The position numbers and the translations under genes are program-made. A stretch of 64,000 nucleotides of DNA. It comes from Ruminococcus sp. Lineage in GTDB: Bacteria; Bacillota; Clostridia; Lachnospirales; Lachnospiraceae. Shown piece after piece: positions 59,945 through 64,000 of this stretch (positions are counted from its first letter, which is position 1; every line of letters begins with the position of its first letter). Below the pieces are notes generated by a model. It saw only the letters and a program-made list of their open reading frames with translations. It had not been told where the DNA came from and did not search any database. The stretch is from NCBI GenBank assembly GCA_013911065.1, contig JACERV010000017.1, positions 1 to 64,000 of the forward strand, in the 5' to 3' direction.

Positions 59945-60859
59945 ATACAAAAATGCTATCAGACTGGTTGCCCCGGCGGCGGCCAGTTTTTCTATTATGT
60001 AGGAAATAATAGAAAGTTGAGTTTTCTGTATCATGCACTGGGTTTGGGCCACTGCACAAATTCCCCCGAAAGAGGTCAGCCCCATAATGGCTGAATATTG
60101 CAGGGCAAATGGAATATCCGATTTTCCAATCAGTGCGATTCCGGTTGTCACTTCCAGTGACGGGAGCAGTACCTGGAATAGTGCGGGCTGCCAGGGACAT
60201 GATTGGACAAGGGACAATATGACAGAAAACAGGATAATATAACCGCCTACTTTTACAATTGTTTCAAAACTATCCATAATACATGTATCCATAATACGGA
60301 AATTCCAGCTTTTTCTGCTTTGTCCATTTTTTTTCAAATCTTGAAACCGATTCCCTTTCCCAAGATAAAATCTGCGGAAAATAAAACTGAGCATCATCGG
60401 CGTGCCCAGCAGAATGAAAAGCGAGGGGATCAGCAGATCTTCCCTGCCTAATGTTTTCCACACGATAAAATTCAAAATAAAAACAGGGCTGGTATTATTG
60501 CAAAAAGAAAGCAGATACCTGCCCTCATCCTCTGTAATATAGCCGGAGGTCATCAAGTCAGCCGTCACTTTAGCCCCCATAGGGTATCCGCATAAAAACC
60601 CAACGATAACAGCAAAACTTCCATTTTCCGATACTTTAAATATATGGCACAGAATCCGTCCAAAGGCTTTGGATATGTAGTGTATACTATCTGTATACAG
60701 CAAAAGATTTGTAATAATGATGAAAGGAAACAGAGTAGGCAAAATGATTTGAAACCATAAAAGAAGACCTTCACTGGCTCCGTTAAATACTGCTTTGGGA
60801 GAAATAAGCATGCACACAAATAATAAAACGATTCCCAGCCCAGCCAGATTACGTTTCAT
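59930..60859 (-). CDS. ylbJ: YlbJ sporulation membrane protein
   Basis: A 309-residue polytopic protein of the nucleoside-recognition (Gate) family with about eight helices. Features include FQIILPTLFPFIIITNLL, GFLCGYPMGAKVTADL and a C-terminal GLTSFGGICAVAQ. In Bacillus ylbJ is expressed in the mother cell and is needed for heat-resistant spores. It lies beside rsmD-coaD, a conserved neighbourhood. Its 3' end overlaps the convergent coiled-coil gene by 15 bases. GGGGGACC precedes the ATG. Confidence 0.92.
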   Translation of the reverse strand: MKRNLAGLGIVLLFVCMLISPKAVFNGASEGLLLWFQIILPTLFPFIIITNLLLYTDSIHYISKAFGRILCHIFKVSENGSFAVIVGFLCGYPMGAKVTADLMTSGYITEDEGRYLLSFCNNTSPVFILNFIVWKTLGREDLLIPSLFILLGTPMMLSFIFRRFYLGKGNRFQDLKKNGQSRKSWNFRIMDTCIMDSFETIVKVGGYIILFSVILSLVQSCPWQPALFQVLLPSLEVTTGIALIGKSDIPFALQYSAIMGLTSFGGICAVAQTQCMIQKTQLSIISYIIEKLAAAGATSLIAFLYLHFI

Positions 60860-60888
60860 AAGAAGGTCCCCCTGGTAGATCTTAATAA

Positions 60889-60918
60889 AGATATATGAAA
60901 CGGGTTGATTTTTTATTC
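60889..60918 (-). promoter_or_regulatory. Possible sigma-E promoter of ylbJ
   Basis: Minus strand: GAATA (60918-60914), 16 bases, CATATATCT (60897-60889), close to the sigma-E form ATA-N16-CATACA-T. ylbJ is sigma-E dependent in Bacillus, which supports the call. Confidence 0.5.
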
Positions 60919-60968
60919 TCCTTGTGACAAAATGAAACTAACAACTGATAGGAAAAGAGGAATGAGAA

Positions 60969-62411
60969 ATGTCAATTTTAGACGGGTTAAAACCCCAGGA
61001 AGTGTTCCATTATTTTGAGGAGTTAAGCCAGATACCGAGAGGGACGTTCAACACAAAAGCTGTCAGTGATTATTGTGTGAATTTTGCCAAAAATAAGAAT
61101 CTCGAAGTTATCCAGGATAACCTCTACAATGTAATCATTAAAAAACCAGGGACTCCGGATTATGAAAATAGTGAACCGGTCATCATCCAGGGACATCTGG
61201 ACATGGTATGTGAGAAGACAGAAAATTCAGACCATGATTTTACAAAAGATCCTCTTAAGCTTTATGTGGAGGACGGTTTTGTGAAGGCCAGAGACACTAC
61301 TCTGGGGGCAGATGACGGAATCGCAGTGGCTATGGCACTTGCTCTGCTTGAAAGCAATGATATTCCACATCCTCCTCTGGAAATACTGCTTACCGTGGAC
61401 GAGGAAGTAGGAATGGAAGGAGCAAAGGCAATTGATTTATCACCGCTAAATGGAAAGATGCTTTTGAATCTGGACTCTGAGGATGAGGACACCATCATTG
61501 CGGGATGTGCAGGAGGGGTCGTTTTCCATATGGACCTGCCTGTTGACAGAATACAGAAAACAGGCACTTGTCTTGAGGTCACAATCTGCGGCCTGAAAGG
61601 CGGACATTCGGGTGTGGAGATTGACCAGCAGAGAGGAAATGCCAACAAACTGGCAGGAAGACTTTTAAACCGGCTGAACCAAGATATGAAGGTTTCCCTT
61701 TTTAATATCCAGGGAGGCTCCAAAGATAACGTAATTCCGTCTGTCTGCAAGTTCACGATTCTTGTACAGGACAGCATAGAAGCAGAAACGATAATTAAAA
61801 ATATGCTACATATCTGGAAAGAGGAATTTGGTACTGACGAGCCTGATTTAGATATTACTATAAAAAATATGGGAAATGCAGAACTTTCCGTTATGTCCGA
61901 TTACCATACACACAAAGCGATTTTTTTCCTCAATAACTGTCCAAACGGTGTGGATGGTTTTAGCCGTTCTCTGAAAGGGCTTGTGGAGACCTCCGACAAC
62001 CTGGGCATTGTTTTCTCAGAAGAAAGTAAGATTTCCTTTGATTTCCTGATTCGAAGCTCTGTATCATCGAAGCTGGTGGAGATGAAAGAGACATTTCTCA
62101 GCTGGGCTAAGTTCCTGGGAGGTACTTACGGCTTCTCCGGGGAATATCCCGCATGGATGTATAAGAAAGACTCCAAAATCCGTCCAATCGTAGCTGAGGC
62201 TTTTGAGGCGGTTTACGGAAAAAAACCGGAGATTGCAACCATACATGCCGGACTGGAGTGCGGCCTTCTGACCGGAAAAAAGCCTGACCTGGACTGTGTA
62301 TCCTTCGGACCAAGAATGTATGATGTCCATTCTGTAAGCGAGCGCCTGGATATTGCTTCCACAGAGAGAATGTGGAACATTCTCAAAGAAATCCTGAAAA
62401 AGTGCAAATAG
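60969..62411 (+). CDS. pepD: Aminoacyl-histidine dipeptidase (PepD), M20 family
   Basis: A 480-residue dizinc dipeptidase of broad specificity. The metal ligands are visible in GHLDMVC, LGADDGIAVA, TVDEEVGMEGA and the C-terminal HAGLECGLL. Like other PepD enzymes it has a lid domain between the two halves of the catalytic domain. No signal peptide, so it acts on imported peptides in the cytoplasm. GGAAAAGAGG is eight bases before the ATG; a -35/-10 pair TTGATT-N17-CAAAAT (60905-60933) may drive it. Confidence 0.93.
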   Translation: MSILDGLKPQEVFHYFEELSQIPRGTFNTKAVSDYCVNFAKNKNLEVIQDNLYNVIIKKPGTPDYENSEPVIIQGHLDMVCEKTENSDHDFTKDPLKLYVEDGFVKARDTTLGADDGIAVAMALALLESNDIPHPPLEILLTVDEEVGMEGAKAIDLSPLNGKMLLNLDSEDEDTIIAGCAGGVVFHMDLPVDRIQKTGTCLEVTICGLKGGHSGVEIDQQRGNANKLAGRLLNRLNQDMKVSLFNIQGGSKDNVIPSVCKFTILVQDSIEAETIIKNMLHIWKEEFGTDEPDLDITIKNMGNAELSVMSDYHTHKAIFFLNNCPNGVDGFSRSLKGLVETSDNLGIVFSEESKISFDFLIRSSVSSKLVEMKETFLSWAKFLGGTYGFSGEYPAWMYKKDSKIRPIVAEAFEAVYGKKPEIATIHAGLECGLLTGKKPDLDCVSFGPRMYDVHSVSERLDIASTERMWNILKEILKKCK

Positions 62412-62469
62412 CAAGCCTAGGGAACATATATTTAGAGGGAGTTTAATCTGCAAAGGAATGTCCTGAAAA

Positions 62470-63315
62470 TTGAAGCGAAAAAGAGTGCACAACTATATCC
62501 TCCTGAATTTTCTTATGTGTTTTTTCCTCTCCATCGGTATCCATGAGCTGCTAATATTGGGAGGGTTTTCACGGCTGAATGAGGATACGGTAACAAAAGA
62601 GGCCTTCCGCATACAGACATTGAATGAGGAAATGCTGAACTGCATACAGAATACAAAAGACCCGGGGGAGAGCCTGGGTCTTTATTGGTTGGAAACAAAT
62701 TTTGGTGCAAAACCACTAAAAAGTGTACCAGATTCAAAATTGTTCCAGCGCCTGGAAAATAAATGGGCAGGCAGGGACAGCTTTGAAAATTACATAGCCC
62801 AGTGCAGGGGAATCTGGAATGATGTGGTATATTTTCCGATTCCGGAACCATCTAATAACGTGGATGCTGGTACATCCTACGTAGACTCCTGGATGTTTCC
62901 GCGGAATTACGGAGGAAAGCGGGGGCATGAAGGGACAGATATCATGGCAGATAAAAATGAGAGGGGATACTATCCTGTGGTCAGTATGACAGACGGAGTC
63001 GTACGGCATAAAGGCTGGCTGGAGCAAGGCGGCTGGCGGCTTGGCATTGTTTCCCCCAGCGGGACTTATTTTTACTATGCACACATGGCTTCCTATGCCG
63101 ATATTGAGGAGGGCGATACCGTACAGGCAGGAGATTTACTGGGATACATGGGAGATACCGGCTACAGCACGGTAGAGGGCACAACGGGAAGTTTCCCGGT
63201 CCATCTTCATGTAGGAATTTACTTATTTCACAAAGAGGAGGAAATCAGTGTTAACCCTTACTGGGTTCTCAGATACGTGGAAAATAATAAAATAAAATGT
63301 GTATATCCACGGTAA
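62470..63315 (+). CDS. M23 (LytM-type) metallopeptidase
   Basis: A 281-residue protein with an N-terminal membrane anchor (about 8-30), a linker, and a peptidase M23 domain whose zinc ligands are H-x(3)-D (GHEGTDIM, about 156-161) and H-x-H (VHLHVG, near 243). Such enzymes cut peptide cross-links in peptidoglycan, or act as scaffolds when catalytic residues are lost; here the four ligands are present, so it is likely active. The start codon appears to be TTG with AAAGGA 14 bases upstream, a weak site; ATG 62515 is an alternative but would cut the anchor. Confidence 0.82.
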   Translation: MKRKRVHNYILLNFLMCFFLSIGIHELLILGGFSRLNEDTVTKEAFRIQTLNEEMLNCIQNTKDPGESLGLYWLETNFGAKPLKSVPDSKLFQRLENKWAGRDSFENYIAQCRGIWNDVVYFPIPEPSNNVDAGTSYVDSWMFPRNYGGKRGHEGTDIMADKNERGYYPVVSMTDGVVRHKGWLEQGGWRLGIVSPSGTYFYYAHMASYADIEEGDTVQAGDLLGYMGDTGYSTVEGTTGSFPVHLHVGIYLFHKEEEISVNPYWVLRYVENNKIKCVYPR

Positions 63316-63351
63316 GGCGTGCAGATAGGACTACTAATGTCCGGTCAAATA

Positions 63352-63360
63352 TGGTATAAT
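63352..63360 (+). promoter_or_regulatory. Extended -10 promoter of the methyltransferase gene
   Basis: TGG-TATAAT (63352-63360), an extended -10 with no good -35 element. It lies 23 bases before the next ATG. Confidence 0.5.
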
Positions 63361-63383
63361 CTTTTCCATGTGGAGGAATTGAA

Positions 63384-64000
63384 ATGAACTTACCAAGAGC
63401 CTTTGAAGAAAAAATGAAGCATCTGCTGCACGAGGAATATGAGGATTATATACGCTGCTTTGATGAGCCGCGCCACTTTGGTCTCCGTGTAAATACAAAT
63501 AAAATTAGTGTGGAGGACTTTTTAAAAATCACTCCATGGCCCCTCCGGCCCATTCCCTGGATACATAATGGATTCTATTATGACGGAGAGCATATCCATC
63601 CCGCAAAGCATCCTTACTATTTTGCAGGACTGTATTATCTGCAGGAACCCAGTGCCATGACCCCTGCCGACAGGCTGCCGGTGGAGCCGGGAGAGCGGGT
63701 TTTAGATATCTGCGCTGCACCGGGCGGAAAAGCAACGGAATTGGGAGCAAAGCTGAAGGGCAGCGGAGTACTGATTGCAAATGACATCAGTAGTTCCAGG
63801 GCCAAAGGTCTTTTGAAAAACCTGGAGCTCTTCGGCATTGGAAATATGTTGGTATTAAGTGAAGAACCCGGAAAACTCACAGAGTATTTCTCAGAGTATT
63901 TTGATAAGATTCTGATTGATGCACCTTGTTCCGGGGAGGGAATGTTCCGCAAGGACAAGAAGATGGTGAAAGCCTGGGAAGAACATGGCCCCGGCTTCTT
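63384..64000 (+). CDS. RsmF/RsmB-type 16S rRNA m5C methyltransferase (partial)
   Basis: The first 205 codons of a NOL1/NOP2/Sun-family methyltransferase; the gene runs off the window. The product starts MNLPRAFEEKMK. It has the SAM-binding DICAAPGGKATELG and the catalytic DAPCSGEGMFRKD, with the Cys that attacks cytosine C6. The FRK/GMF pattern and N-terminal form match the RsmF (YebU) branch, which modifies C1407 in E. coli. TGGAGG lies before the ATG. Confidence 0.92.
   Translation, partial: MNLPRAFEEKMKHLLHEEYEDYIRCFDEPRHFGLRVNTNKISVEDFLKITPWPLRPIPWIHNGFYYDGEHIHPAKHPYYFAGLYYLQEPSAMTPADRLPVEPGERVLDICAAPGGKATELGAKLKGSGVLIANDISSSRAKGLLKNLELFGIGNMLVLSEEPGKLTEYFSEYFDKILIDAPCSGEGMFRKDKKMVKAWEEHGPGF

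Noticed and set aside
1-64000. CRISPR array, prophage, insertion sequence or tRNA/rRNA genes
   Set aside because: No regularly spaced repeats, transposase or integrase motifs, phage structural genes, or cloverleaf/rRNA signatures were found on either strand.

Overview
The window reads as ordinary chromosome of a spore-forming anaerobic Firmicute, most likely a Lachnospiraceae-type Clostridium. The evidence is an Rnf ferredoxin:NAD+ oxidoreductase operon, an oxygen-sensitive two-subunit L-serine dehydratase, sporulation genes (gerW/ytfJ, ylbJ, an alpha/beta SASP), low-to-moderate GC, AGGAGG ribosome binding sites and intrinsic terminators. No rRNA, tRNA, insertion sequence, prophage or CRISPR array was seen.

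Layout. 1-11 kb: the 3' tip of a Gly-rich protein; sdaAB-sdaAA; a yybP-ykoY (manganese) riboswitch ahead of a P2A-type cation ATPase; murT-gatD (cell-wall amidation) on the minus strand; a second, CtpE-like P-type ATPase; a J-domain protein and a small conserved protein on the minus strand. 11-20 kb: a 34-codon membrane peptide, an FtsX-type ABC exporter, then a cassette of a G3E (CobW) GTPase with a Cys/His-rich segment, a GTPase-permease fusion and a TIGR03943 protein, then yibE/yibF-like membrane proteins. 20-29.5 kb: D,D-carboxypeptidase, deoC, a metallophosphoesterase, scpA-scpB, a second D,D-carboxypeptidase, and a 2-isopropylmalate synthase carrying a complete AraC-type DNA-binding domain at its C-terminus; then a POT peptide transporter divergent from an Xaa-Pro aminopeptidase across an AT-rich gap. 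31-37 kb: a truncated PAS protein and an RpiR regulator/flavoprotein/cmk/ispH/S1 operon. 37-43.5 kb: rnfCDGEAB with a Rex-like operator, and a convergent apbE flavin transferase. 43.5-53 kb: ruvAB, zapA, a U32 protein, FtsW/RodA plus PBP, DUF2953 and gerW. 53-64 kb: rpmB, Asp23-DAK2-recG, SASP, rsmD-coaD, a coiled-coil protein, ylbJ, a PepD dipeptidase, an M23 peptidase and a partial RsmF-type methyltransferase running off the end.

Functional themes. Metal homeostasis (two P-type ATPases, one under a Mn riboswitch; the G3E cassette), envelope growth and sporulation (MurT/GatD, two D,D-carboxypeptidases, FtsW-type protein with PBP, M23), and redox energy conservation (Rnf with its ApbE flavinylation enzyme). 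The two most unusual items are the LeuA-AraC fusion at 26135-28123 and the GTPase-permease fusion at 15689-17278. A near-duplicate hairpin that would bury a Shine-Dalgarno sequence occurs at 14606 and 20153. All assignments come from reading motifs and translations by eye; no database search was run.
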